Positions 9,167-18,853 are shown, counted from the stretch's first letter. The stretch is DNA of 64,000 nucleotides from Planctomycetota bacterium (GCA_014381825.1 JACNKX010000107.1:1-64000), one strand, 5' to 3'. A program made the numbers and translations. The notes: generated by a model not told the origin, from the sequence alone.

Positions 9167-10624
9167 ATGTTGAGCATCCTCAGTAACGCGACGCGGACTT
9201 GTGATGGTGTCGGTCGTCGGGAGTTACTGCAAGCGTGCGGCGCCGGACTTTTGGGGATGAGCCTGCCGAAAGTACTTGCCGCGGAAGACGTGAAGACTCC
9301 CCAAGCGGTCCGCGCGAAGTCGGTCTTGTTCGTCTTTCTGTACGGTGGCCCCAGCCAACTAGAAACATTCGACATGAAGCCCGAGGCACCGAGCAGCATT
9401 CGCGGGCCGTTCAAACCAATTGCGTCTAGAACGCCGGGCTTACAGATCTGTGAACACTTACCGCGGCTCGCGGAACGGTCTGACAAGTACGCCGTGGTGC
9501 GCACCGTAAATCATCCACAAAACGACCACAACGGAACGCATTTCATTCAAACAGGGCATGCGATCCCTCCGGCCGACCGGGGATCCGCGAATGTCGCCGC
9601 CACGGACAAGGATTGGCCAGCATTTGGATCGGTGATTTCGTACGTTGATGCGCTATCAAGAGGTCGGTCCGAGAACCCGTTCCCTCCCTACGTATACCTG
9701 CCAAAACGGTTGGGACATTTTGCAGGCTATGACATCAACGGCCAGTACGCCGGATGGTTGGGAAAAGCGTGGGATCCAATGGCGACTGCCATTCGGAAAC
9801 GCGATGCGACAGACAATCCTTACTTTCGCGACTGTACGGATGACGAACTCAATTTCCGACTGTCCGGACTCGACCCGCTTCCCAACGTGACTCTCGATCG
9901 GTTGAACCGACGCCAGAGTTTGTTGACACAATTCGATGAGCAGCGACGACATTTGGAGCAGGCTCCTCGAGTTCGCGACTTCGGTACACGTCGCGAGCAG
10001 GCGATGAATCTGCTGACGTCCGGCGATGTGAGCCAAGCGTTCGATCTTCGTCGCGAACCGAACGCGCTGCGCGATAGTTACGGTCGCAATCTGTTTGGCC
10101 AGTCATTGCTTATGGGTCGGCGACTGATCGAGGCGGGATCAAGATTCGTAACCGTCGCTTGGGACATGGCGGTTCGTGGCGATGATACGACAAGCTGGGA
10201 CAGTCATCGTGATTTAACACGAGTGATGAAAGACCACCTGCTGCCGGGTCTGGATCAAGGCCTGCCGGCTCTGCTCGATGACATGGGCAATACCGGGCTG
10301 CTGGACGAAACGTTGGTCTTCGTCGCCGGCGAGATGGGCCGGACGCCAAAGTTCCAAAACCGCGGTTCCCAGGATGGACGTGATCACTGGTCCCACTGTT
10401 TTCCATGCATCTTCGCAGGTGCCGGTACTCGGGGTGGCACGCTCTACGGCGAGTCCGACCCGCACGCGGCGTATCCTGCGACCGATCCGGTCTCGCCGGG
10501 TGACTTGGCAGCAACGATTTACACGTCGCTCGGAATCGCACCTGACTTGCGCATCCCCAATGCCCTGGGCCAGCCAGTCCCGCTCGTCGACAGCGGGCGA
10601 CCGCTCGATGCGATATTCTCCTAA
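9167..10624 (+). CDS. DUF1501 domain-containing protein
   Basis: GRRELLQACGAGLLGMSLPKVLAAE leader; GGPSQLETFDMKPEAPSSIRGPFKPI; GEMGRTPKF...GRDHWSHCFPCIFAG. Confidence 0.92.
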   Translation: MLSILSNATRTCDGVGRRELLQACGAGLLGMSLPKVLAAEDVKTPQAVRAKSVLFVFLYGGPSQLETFDMKPEAPSSIRGPFKPIASRTPGLQICEHLPRLAERSDKYAVVRTVNHPQNDHNGTHFIQTGHAIPPADRGSANVAATDKDWPAFGSVISYVDALSRGRSENPFPPYVYLPKRLGHFAGYDINGQYAGWLGKAWDPMATAIRKRDATDNPYFRDCTDDELNFRLSGLDPLPNVTLDRLNRRQSLLTQFDEQRRHLEQAPRVRDFGTRREQAMNLLTSGDVSQAFDLRREPNALRDSYGRNLFGQSLLMGRRLIEAGSRFVTVAWDMAVRGDDTTSWDSHRDLTRVMKDHLLPGLDQGLPALLDDMGNTGLLDETLVFVAGEMGRTPKFQNRGSQDGRDHWSHCFPCIFAGAGTRGGTLYGESDPHAAYPATDPVSPGDLAATIYTSLGIAPDLRIPNALGQPVPLVDSGRPLDAIFS

Positions 10625-10649
10625 TGGTTGTGGAGCAAGCGAGCGACAA

Positions 10650-10880
10650 TGTTGTTCGAGGACCCTGGCCGACTTGCTGACTGCGCAGTGGCAGGAACTC
10701 GATTCGGTGCGTCAAACAATGACCACTCACATCGAGTCGACCGAGCGAGAAATGGCTTGATTCCTTGCGAAAACGCCTTATGTGCTGTTGCTCAGCGTCA
10801 CCGGGATCAACGTCGTGTCGGCGGCAGGACTGGCAGGCGAGGCAGGGCCAATCGAGCACTATGCGTCGGCGCGTGCCATC
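10650..10880 (+). pseudogene. IS110/IS116-like transposase fragment with internal stop
   Basis: Frame reads RTLADLLTAQWQELDSVRQTMTTHIESTEREMA*FLAKTPYVLLLSVTGINVVSAAGLAGEAGPIEHYASARAI, resembling the Transposase_20 region of IS110-family transposases. Confidence 0.7.
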
Positions 10881-11140
10881 ATCCCAATTGCCCACGTTAC
10901 CTCGCGGTAACACAGGGTTCGACTTGTGTCGTTGCCAGTTGATACCGTTTCCAGAAGTCGCCCGCCCGATCCGCCAAGGGTTGTCGCGACCAGAGCCCAT
11001 ATAATGGAGATGAAGGCGGCCGTTCACCTGTCCAAAAACAGCCGCAGCTGTGATCGTCCCAATCACCTCTCTTGCCGACTCCCAAGACGGGGTTGGCCTC
11101 ATGCTTCACTAAGTTTTCCGCTAAGCGAAGGGTCTGTTGT
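10870..11140 (-). pseudogene. frameshifted remnant of a GH43/GH130-like glycosidase
   Basis: Minus-strand frames give ENLVKHEANPVLGVGKRGDWDD, then in another frame AAVFGQVNGRLHLHYMGSGRDNPWRIGRATSGNGINWQRHKSNPVLPRGNVGNWDDG. Confidence 0.55.
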
Positions 11141-11170
11141 TTAACCTCACTTCTCGCGACTCGTGGCACG

Positions 11171-13123
11171 TCATCGACGTTGATGACCACACGACATCCG
11201 AAATCGAGAATCCAGGCCGTCACCGTTACTCTCGGGATGAAAGAAACGCCGGTAGGCGCTGCGGGCGTACTTCGAATAACGAAACCAAGAGCCGCCGCGT
11301 AACACGCGAAACCGACCTGCATCCGGTCCAGCTGGATCGACCAGCGGCGAGTCGAAGTAATAGTCGGCGTCGTACCGGTCAGCGCACCACTCCCACACAC
11401 CGCCGTGCATGTCGTAGAGCCCAAACGAGTTTGGCTTCTTTTTACCAACATCGTGATAGAACGTCCTGCCACGGAAGGCAGGTTGGCCAGGCCAAATCAT
11501 GTTGCCTTGATACCAGGAGTACTCGCCTAGCTCCGATGCGTCGTCGCCAAAATGAAATTCCGTCGTACTGCCCGCGCGGCAGGCATATTCCCACTGAGCT
11601 TCGGTCGGCAAAGCAACATTTTGTCCCGGCGACTTTCGTTTGAGTTTGCGGATGAACTCTTGACAGACGTTCCAACTGAGCGAGTTCATTGCCTTCGTAG
11701 GGCCCGACATATCGTTATCACCGCTGGCCAATTCCGTCAGCCGTTTGTCCTTTCCCATCACAGCTTCCCACTGTGACTGCGTGACCTCGTACTTGGCCAT
11801 GTAGAACGGTTTCGAGATGACTACGCGATGCAATGGCCTTTCGTCCTTCGGCCCTTGTTTAGAACCCATCAAGAACGACCCGGCGGGGACCAACGCAAAA
11901 GGCATGTTCACGGTTCCGCCCAAATTGATGGTCAGCTCCGGCGGCAGCTTGTCCTTCGTCGCACTGGCTCTTAACGCAGAAATAACTTGCTCCGCGTCTG
12001 CGCCCGGATCTCGCCTCCGATTGCGCCGAGCTTTATCAGGATCAACGGCCGCGTCCACGCCTTCGACATCCTTGATTCGCATCGCGACACGGAAGCTCAT
12101 ATGTGGATGCTGGTTCGATCGCTGAGTGATCCGCATCCGATAAGCGGAATCGCCGCCCCATCGTCCCCAGTCGAACGAACTGCCGCGGATGATACGCCGC
12201 TGGTCGTTCTTCTCACTTTGCACCGCCAAGCCAGTCGGATCGTTTAGCGGCGACTCCTTGTACGACAGTCGGTGCCACCAGTCAGCAACGTACTCCCACA
12301 TGTTGCCATGCATATCATACAGGCCGAAGGTGTTCGGTTCGCCTTGCGCGACTGCGCGCGGTAAGTCGTGTTTATCCTGGGCTCCGTCCGACCACCAAGC
12401 GTATTCATGTGCCACTCGATCGACGTCTTCATAGTTACCAAAATGCCAAGGAGTCGTCGTTCCCGCGCGGCAGGCGTACTCCCATTCGGCTTCGGTCGGC
12501 AAACAGTACTCACGCCCTTCCTTCTCGCTCAGCCACTTACAAAACTCAACGCAATCGTTCCAGCACAAGTGCAGTACCGGCTCGTCGTCTTGCTGTCTCA
12601 GCGGCGGGCGGCGCCAAGCCATCGGCTTTCGCCACGTCGACAGCGGGCGTCCACCTTTGTAAGGCTTGCCATGATTAAGTCCTTGTTCGGCTTCCGTCTT
12701 GTAACCAGTCGCTTCGATAAACTGACGAAACTGACCGACCGTGACTTCGGTTGCACCCATGTAAAACGGTTTGGTTATCCGGACGCGATGCGCGGGCATC
12801 ATCAGCATCGACCACGTCACCATACCTCCTCGGTTCTTCTTCATTTCCGAATCAGCATCAATGATCGAGAGCAGCTTGTCGAACTCCGCTTCGGTCCTCC
12901 CCATGGTGAAGTCACCTGGCGGCAGGAGCCTCAGTTTCATTCCGACAGAATTCGTTGTCGCAACTTCGCGACCGATCCGTGCCGCCCATTGCCGCTGAAA
13001 CTCGTCCGCCTGCGTCGCGTTGAACGGTGCCTCGGCGGGCGGAAGCGAGTCTTCGGCACGCGCTGCTAAATTGGTCGCCACAGCAAACAAGGCTACGAAG
13101 ACCACCTCGATGTCGCATCGCAT
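11171..13123 (-). CDS. protein with two tandem FGE/SUMF1-like (DUF323) domains
   Basis: GDFTMG...YKTEAEQG...CLPTEAEWEYACRAGTTTPW...YDMHGNMWEYVADWW, then GSFLMGSKQGPKDERPLHRV...ALPTEAQWEYACRAGSTTEF...YDMHGGVWEWCADRYD. Confidence 0.9.
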   Translation of the reverse strand: MRCDIEVVFVALFAVATNLAARAEDSLPPAEAPFNATQADEFQRQWAARIGREVATTNSVGMKLRLLPPGDFTMGRTEAEFDKLLSIIDADSEMKKNRGGMVTWSMLMMPAHRVRITKPFYMGATEVTVGQFRQFIEATGYKTEAEQGLNHGKPYKGGRPLSTWRKPMAWRRPPLRQQDDEPVLHLCWNDCVEFCKWLSEKEGREYCLPTEAEWEYACRAGTTTPWHFGNYEDVDRVAHEYAWWSDGAQDKHDLPRAVAQGEPNTFGLYDMHGNMWEYVADWWHRLSYKESPLNDPTGLAVQSEKNDQRRIIRGSSFDWGRWGGDSAYRMRITQRSNQHPHMSFRVAMRIKDVEGVDAAVDPDKARRNRRRDPGADAEQVISALRASATKDKLPPELTINLGGTVNMPFALVPAGSFLMGSKQGPKDERPLHRVVISKPFYMAKYEVTQSQWEAVMGKDKRLTELASGDNDMSGPTKAMNSLSWNVCQEFIRKLKRKSPGQNVALPTEAQWEYACRAGSTTEFHFGDDASELGEYSWYQGNMIWPGQPAFRGRTFYHDVGKKKPNSFGLYDMHGGVWEWCADRYDADYYFDSPLVDPAGPDAGRFRVLRGGSWFRYSKYARSAYRRFFHPESNGDGLDSRFRMSCGHQRR

Positions 13124-13199
13124 GAGTTAGACCTCCGAAAAGGTGGTTCGCCAAAACGTAGGGGCAGGCCGCACGAACTGTGCGGCATCGCAACTAGTG

Positions 13200-14420
13200 T
13201 CACGTACAGCGCGACTTCACGCATCGAAAGCTGACGCCCGCCGAGGCATCCTCGAACGGACCGCGACCATGCCGCTTTGTGCAGGTGAGGTACTCGGCTT
13301 CCCCAGTCTTGCACCACCCTTTGAAGACGACGCGGAACTTGTACCACGAGTCGGGAAAGAAGCCCTGCGCGGGACCTTGGGGATTGATCAAGAGGCCTTC
13401 GGCCGGTGCCTTGGCATAGTAACCCGGGTCAAAGTAATCGGCACACCACTCGGCCGAGTTGCCCACCATCTGAAACACGCCCTCCGGTGTGGCACTTTGC
13501 GAGAACCAATCGACTGGCACCGTGTGTTTGTACTTTACAGGGAAGTCAGCCCGAGTCTCGTCAGGCGGCTCGTTGCCCCAAGGATACGTACGACCTTCCG
13601 TGCCACTAGCGGCGAATTCCCACTCCGCTTCGGTCGGCAACCGCTTACCTGCCCAGACTGCGAAACCTTTGGCCTGATACCAGTTCACCAGCACGACCGG
13701 ATGCTTGGCGAGCGAACGGTCAGCGGGCGCGAATTTTCCGGCGTTGGGATACAAGGCCGAGCGGGCGATGCGAGGGTTCCAAGGCGTCGCGTAGCCCTGA
13801 TTGCCGTCGTTGAGAAACTTGCAGAAGTCCTCATTCGTTACTTTGAACTTGTCGATGTGAAAGGCCGCGATGCGCACCTTATACTTCTGGCCGTGTGATT
13901 GTTGGAATCCACCGTTGGGCAAACGCGTGAGCCCGCCGCCGGTCGAGTCGTAGAAATCGCCGGTGCGAGTCAACTCTCCGCCGGTGATCAAAGCCATTCC
14001 ATCCGTGCCCAACTTCTTTCCCTCTTCGCCTCGTACAGGAATCGTATCGGGTTGAACTCCTGATTCGCGAAGACTCTTGTCGAGTAGATTCGTCACGAGA
14101 TGGCGGGCAACTGCCGCGTTGGCGATCTTCCCGCGAACGTTCTTCAGTGATGTGTCGTTGTCCACCCACAACCGCAACCCAGTCGTATCGACGTAGATCT
14201 TCGGATCGATCTCGGCGCGATCGACAACCTTGACTTCGATGTCCGAGCGCTGGCTGGTACAGGTGAGAAAATACGTTTGCGGACTTGCTTCGGCGGACTC
14301 TGTCTTGTCGGTTTGACCGCGGACGCTGCTCCCGAACAAACACGAGATTGCTAGTACAACGGTTGGCGCGATCGGCCACTGCGCACGTCGCGGATGGGCG
14401 TCTATCTGTCTGTGATCCAT
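13200..14420 (-). CDS. FGE/SUMF1-like domain protein with an additional N-terminal region
   Basis: FHIDKFKVTNEDFCKFLND...RLPTEAEWEFAASGTEGRTYPWGNE...GNSAEWCADYFDP. Confidence 0.88.
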   Translation of the reverse strand: MDHRQIDAHPRRAQWPIAPTVVLAISCLFGSSVRGQTDKTESAEASPQTYFLTCTSQRSDIEVKVVDRAEIDPKIYVDTTGLRLWVDNDTSLKNVRGKIANAAVARHLVTNLLDKSLRESGVQPDTIPVRGEEGKKLGTDGMALITGGELTRTGDFYDSTGGGLTRLPNGGFQQSHGQKYKVRIAAFHIDKFKVTNEDFCKFLNDGNQGYATPWNPRIARSALYPNAGKFAPADRSLAKHPVVLVNWYQAKGFAVWAGKRLPTEAEWEFAASGTEGRTYPWGNEPPDETRADFPVKYKHTVPVDWFSQSATPEGVFQMVGNSAEWCADYFDPGYYAKAPAEGLLINPQGPAQGFFPDSWYKFRVVFKGWCKTGEAEYLTCTKRHGRGPFEDASAGVSFRCVKSRCT

Positions 14421-14464
14421 GTCGATTTCTTTTCTTTCAAGCCGAAGTATTAGCGAGGACAGTT

Positions 14465-14839
14465 TTACTTACTCTCCGGACAACACTCGATCAAGCACAT
14501 CCCACGCTCTAGCAGCACGGGCACACATGGATCGACAATACGGTAGTAAATGTTCGACCCGTCGCGGCGAGTGCCTAGGATCCCGCGGTCGACCAGACGC
14601 TGCAGTTGATTCGAGACGGCTTGCGGCTTCATGCCAACCGCGTCTGCCATTTCGGACACGCACAATTCCTCATCGCGCACCAAAGCATGCAGCAATCGCA
14701 GTCGCGTATCGTTCGCAAACACCTTGAATAACCGCATCAGTGCGAGCGCTTGATCGTCGCTGATCAACGATCGCTCTTCGATTGCCGGCGGGGACGGGAA
14801 CCTGATCTGTTTAAGTTTGGGCTTTGTGATAGCGCTCAT
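14465..14839 (-). CDS. ArsR/SmtB-family transcriptional regulator
   Basis: ALMRLFKVFANDTRLRLLHALVRDEELCVSEMADAVGMKPQAVSNQLQRLVDRGILGTRRDGSNIYYRI; Cys-rich C-terminus. Confidence 0.92.
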   Translation of the reverse strand: MSAITKPKLKQIRFPSPPAIEERSLISDDQALALMRLFKVFANDTRLRLLHALVRDEELCVSEMADAVGMKPQAVSNQLQRLVDRGILGTRRDGSNIYYRIVDPCVPVLLERGMCLIECCPESK

Positions 14840-14841
14840 GA

Positions 14842-14861
14842 ATTACACTATATCGTGTAAT
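14842..14861. promoter_or_regulatory. candidate ArsR-family operator
   Basis: Perfect 7-bp arms ATTACAC-TATATC-GTGTAAT, two nucleotides from the ArsR start codon at 14839. Confidence 0.6.
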
Positions 14862-14916
14862 GTATGCCCGTCAAGCTGTGGCACGCTAGAGATCCCGGTC
14901 GGATTTTGGTGAGCTC

Positions 14917-16443
14917 CTAAGCGATCAATTCCGGCAGAGGTCGATGCTCGCCGACCAAGTATTGCGGTCGGCCCGCGAGGTCGGAGAACTGCGTGCGCGC
15001 GACGTCAATTCCCAATCGTTGATAGAGCGTCGCGAAAACGTCTCGGAAATGAACAGGGCGTGTCTTCGCTTCCTCGCCCCACCGCGTCGTGGATCCGATG
15101 ACTTGCCCACACCGCATGCCTCCTCCCGCCAAGAGCGCACCGGCAACATTCGGCCAGTGGTCCCTACCGGCATTTCCATTGATCTTTGGCGTACGACCGA
15201 ACTCGCCCCATGCAACGACCGCAATGTCGTCCAGTAGACCGCGTTCGTCGAGATCCTGGATCAGTGCGGACAGGCCGAGGTCGAACAGCGGTAACGCTCC
15301 GCGCGCTTCGGCGAAACAGTCCTTGTGCCAGTCCCAGTTGTAGTCGCCCTGCAACATCCGCCCAAACGGCCAGCGGCTGAAGGCGAGCGTGACGCAGCGA
15401 GCACCTGCTTCAATCACGCGACGCGCCAACAAAAACTGGTCGAGGTGCGTTTTGCCCTCGCGTTCGTTTGGGTATTTGCGCTCTAAGCCATAACGACCGC
15501 GACACTCACGCTCTTCGCGGCTAAGGTCGAGTGCTTCGGCCAAGCGCGGTGAAGTGAGTACGTCAAATGCCTGTTGCCGAAACTCATCGCCGCCATTGGC
15601 TGCTTGCTGTTGATCAACCTGTTGGCGAAAACGATCGAAGCCGTTCAACAGAGATCGGCGGTCGGACAGGCGTCGCAGATCGACACCATTGAGCATAATG
15701 TTTCGGCGATCAACGGCTTGGGCCTCGAACCCAGCATGAGCTGCACCTAAATAGCCGGCCTGGCCTGGCGGCGTGCGAAGAATGAATCGAGCATCGGGTT
15801 CAATCGAACTCAGATCGACACACGGCGGAACTCCAGGCACACGCGTGCCAAACTGCTTGGACAGCACTGCGCCCATCGACGGCCAGCCTCCAGGTGGAAA
15901 CCCAGCGATGATTGGCGAGGCAGGCATCTCAGGGTGCGACTCCCAGCCCGTCGAGCACCAATGCGTATTGTGATCGTTGCGAAATCCAACGAGCGAACGA
16001 ATGAGGCTCAGCTTATCGGTCATGCCAGCCAGTTGCGGCATCAGTTCGCAGATGTCGATGCCGGGCACGTTTGTTGCAATCGGGCGAAGCTCGCCGCGAA
16101 TTTCTGACGGAGCATCGGGCTTCAAGTCATACATGTCCAAATGCGATGGCCCACCCGGCAGCAGCACCATGATGATGCCTTTGATCGGTCGCTTTGAACC
16201 GGCAACAGCTTGCGCGTCACTCTGTGCTTCCGCGCGCAGTATTTCGGGAAGCGACAGCCCTCCCAGGGCGAGACCGCCAATTTGCAGCCAGCTCCGGCGA
16301 GACAAGCCGTCGCAGTATCGAGATTTCGGTCCGGGGATTGTTAACATGGTCGAAACCTTCGGATGTCCCAAAACGTATCGAGCAATGTCAATGTATCCAG
16401 CCGGCCCCATCGTGGCAAACTCATTTTGCGTCGGTGTAGCCAT
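14917..16443 (-). CDS. DUF1501 domain-containing protein
   Basis: CDGLSRRSWLQIGGLALGGLSLPEILRAEA; GGPSHLDMYDLKPDAPSEIRGELRPI; GEFGRTPKINGNAGRDHWPN. The start could be internal, at MLTIPGPKSRYC (16347). Confidence 0.9.
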   Translation of the reverse strand: MATPTQNEFATMGPAGYIDIARYVLGHPKVSTMLTIPGPKSRYCDGLSRRSWLQIGGLALGGLSLPEILRAEAQSDAQAVAGSKRPIKGIIMVLLPGGPSHLDMYDLKPDAPSEIRGELRPIATNVPGIDICELMPQLAGMTDKLSLIRSLVGFRNDHNTHWCSTGWESHPEMPASPIIAGFPPGGWPSMGAVLSKQFGTRVPGVPPCVDLSSIEPDARFILRTPPGQAGYLGAAHAGFEAQAVDRRNIMLNGVDLRRLSDRRSLLNGFDRFRQQVDQQQAANGGDEFRQQAFDVLTSPRLAEALDLSREERECRGRYGLERKYPNEREGKTHLDQFLLARRVIEAGARCVTLAFSRWPFGRMLQGDYNWDWHKDCFAEARGALPLFDLGLSALIQDLDERGLLDDIAVVAWGEFGRTPKINGNAGRDHWPNVAGALLAGGGMRCGQVIGSTTRWGEEAKTRPVHFRDVFATLYQRLGIDVARTQFSDLAGRPQYLVGEHRPLPELIA

Positions 16444-16452
16444 TCGCCGAGT

Positions 16453-16850
16453 TTACTTGGATTTCGCACGATCAAATTCATGACTCCCATCAGCATCGTC
16501 CCAAGCCCCTAGTGCATATGGTGTGAAGTGAAACATCATGCTGGAGTACCCAGTTTGTCCTTGCTGATCGCCGCGCGCGGCGGATTCTAGACCAGCGTTA
16601 ACCATCGTTCGAAACGCTTCACTTCACGGGCCGCAAGGCTGACTTGAAAGTCGAGCAATAGCCACCGTACTGACCCATCCGGCCAGCGAGAAAGGACCTC
16701 GGTTTGTAATGGTTGCTGCTGACCTTCGGGATCAATCAGCGTCGTGGTGTCCGGATCGAATAACGCTCCGCGTTGCAGGGGCAAGCCTGAAGTGACCGGC
16801 CAGCTTGTTCGCTCGACTCCGCTAGGCTCGGAAACCGAGAAACCAACTTC
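16453..16850 (-). pseudogene. internally deleted exo-rhamnogalacturonan lyase-like (PcRGLX/YetA-like) gene
   Basis: N-terminal piece SVSEPSGVERTSWPVTSGLPLQRGALFDPDTTTLIDPEGQQQPLQTEVLSRWPDGSVRWLLLDFQ runs out of frame into C-terminal-looking EAFRTMVNAGLESAARGDQQGQTGYSSMMFHFTPYALGAW...*. Confidence 0.6.
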
Positions 16851-16957
16851 ACCTCCACCGCCAACGGCGCCTCACAGCGTGACAAAGAAGCTGATCGCTG
16901 TGAGTCTGTACTGCGACGCGATTTGTCGAAGCCCGCTCATGAGCATTCTCGTACTGT

Positions 16958-18682
16958 TTAACGTCGCGCGGATCCGCGATCTCGTTGCGGTATGACGACG
17001 ATCTCCAGCTCTTCCATGAACGGTGATTGGTCTCCACGCTCATGTGACCTCAGTGTGATCCCCAATTCGTTGTCGCCACGAAACGGCGGGCACTTCTCAA
17101 GTGCGATCTCCACGCGTTGTCCCGGCAAACCGCCCCGCCGTTTACCGACCGGTTGGCGGCGGATCGTCGCCGCATCTAGCGTTTGCCCGTTGACGTCGAT
17201 CGTCAAGTCGGCAACGCTGGGAAGATGATAGACCCAAAACGTGAGCTTTCCTTGAAGCTTCTCGCCGTTGCGGCCATCGGCCATGCGGAAAGGAAAGGTT
17301 TGCCGCGTTCCAACTTGTACTTCGTCGAATGTCAGAGTCGGGCTGTTGATGTGTCCTAGCGGGCTGCGGCCTTCGTCATACCATGGATAGCAGCGGACGG
17401 GAGGCTTACGACTCGACATGCCTTTACCCATCGGCAGGTAACGATAAGTGCGCGGTCCCGCAAAGACGCTTTCCGCCGACTTGACCGCATCCGTCCAACG
17501 CGCCATGCGAGCTTGTTGTTCCGGCGCCGCAGTAGACTCGTTGCCGAAGTGAATTCCAACGTTCCAAAACGAGACGCTGTCAGCGCCCCAGGTGTAGTAA
17601 TTGGCTGCGGCCCCACGAGCTTCTGCTTCCGTAAGCAACATGGCTTGGTAAGTATTCGCCTTGTGTTTAGATGACATTGCCACGGGGCGGTCAAGGATCG
17701 TGGGCAGCCCATCGTGAATCGGGCCGATCATGTTTCCCATCACGACGATCGTGTCGACGCCGGCCGCTTTCGTGAAGCGCGCAAACTGGTCAACACCGAG
17801 CTGCGGGTCGGTGTTGTTCCAGGTTGAGATGACGACATAGTCGATCCAGCCTTGTTTGACCCACGTTTCGATATCAACACCAGCAAGCCAGCAAGCGGCG
17901 AGCGATTCGGGAACGCGCACACCGAGCGTCAGCCGTTCTCGCCCACGCTTCTCTGCGGCAACGGCGAGAATCTTGTGAATCTGGCCAACGTACTGGGTCA
18001 TCACGGCTGCCTTTTCTCGGCCCTGATCTCGGGGAAAATGCTTTGCCCAGCGGACGAAGTTCAATTCCAGGCCGTCGACGTCATACTGCTCAGCGATCTC
18101 GCGCATAATGCCCAGGCGATGCTCGCGTACTTTTGCGATGGAATAATCCAGTGCGGTCTCATTGGTCCGCTGATCCGGTTGCTTGATGACGAATTGGGGG
18201 TGATCGATTGCGAACTTTGGACAGAGTGGAACGTCACGGCTCAGGCTTCGGTGATGGGTATCGCTCATGCGAATCGCTGCCAGCACTTCCTTGCCTTTGC
18301 TCCGCATGTGCCCCGTGACGATCTTCAATGCGTCAGTTCGTTCTTTTCGCAATGCTCGGATGCCGGCTGCCCAGCCATTCACGTAGTCTTCTCCAAAGCG
18401 ATCACCGTAAGTCTCTCCAACCTTCGAATCGTAAGTACATATGTCCGGTGTGGCTGCGAGAAACACGTAGGTGGAAAACGGAACCGCCGCTGCCTCTTTG
18501 TCCAGCCACTGCTTCACAAAGTCTGTGGCACCTTCGGCCGGCGTCTCCATGAGCATCTGGGCATCGTCGTTGAAGATAGTGCGCGGTTGTCTATCTGCCG
18601 CATGGACGATCCCGGGTGTTGAGACCCCTAACCCAATCCATGAACTGAGCAAACAGATCAATATTCTTGTGCGAGAGTTCAT
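16958..18682 (-). CDS. secreted glycoside-hydrolase-like TIM-barrel protein (family uncertain)
   Basis: Signal peptide; QYDVDGLELNFVRWAKHFP, ERLTLGVRVPESL and GWIDYVVISTWNNTD resemble GHL10-type putative glycosidases. Confidence 0.6.
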   Translation of the reverse strand: MNSRTRILICLLSSWIGLGVSTPGIVHAADRQPRTIFNDDAQMLMETPAEGATDFVKQWLDKEAAAVPFSTYVFLAATPDICTYDSKVGETYGDRFGEDYVNGWAAGIRALRKERTDALKIVTGHMRSKGKEVLAAIRMSDTHHRSLSRDVPLCPKFAIDHPQFVIKQPDQRTNETALDYSIAKVREHRLGIMREIAEQYDVDGLELNFVRWAKHFPRDQGREKAAVMTQYVGQIHKILAVAAEKRGRERLTLGVRVPESLAACWLAGVDIETWVKQGWIDYVVISTWNNTDPQLGVDQFARFTKAAGVDTIVVMGNMIGPIHDGLPTILDRPVAMSSKHKANTYQAMLLTEAEARGAAANYYTWGADSVSFWNVGIHFGNESTAAPEQQARMARWTDAVKSAESVFAGPRTYRYLPMGKGMSSRKPPVRCYPWYDEGRSPLGHINSPTLTFDEVQVGTRQTFPFRMADGRNGEKLQGKLTFWVYHLPSVADLTIDVNGQTLDAATIRRQPVGKRRGGLPGQRVEIALEKCPPFRGDNELGITLRSHERGDQSPFMEELEIVVIPQRDRGSARR

Positions 18683-18853
18683 GACCGAGAATTGTAATGC
18701 AGTCTGAGGCTCGCTGGAATCATAATCGGCATTTAGATTCGTGCGGCTGGCCTTGTCTGATCACATCGCCCGTTCGAGTTTGAAGCTCGCTCGCCGTCGC
18801 ATGTCGAAAACAAGAGAGCGAACGAAGCGGGACCGTAGCAGATGTAGTCACCA

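Noticed and set aside
10110-11102. 330-aa minus-strand ORF overlapping the DUF1501 gene
   Set aside because: Only its first ~90 residues resemble a protein (glycosidase remnant). The rest is antisense to the well-supported DUF1501 CDS and has low-complexity Arg/Pro-rich composition.
13143-13898. 251-aa plus-strand ORF
   Set aside because: Antisense to the FGE-like gene at 13200-14420, which has unmistakable RLPTEAEWEFAA motifs.
17852-18622. 256-aa plus-strand ORF
   Set aside because: Antisense to the secreted TIM-barrel-like gene at 16958-18682; no recognisable motifs.
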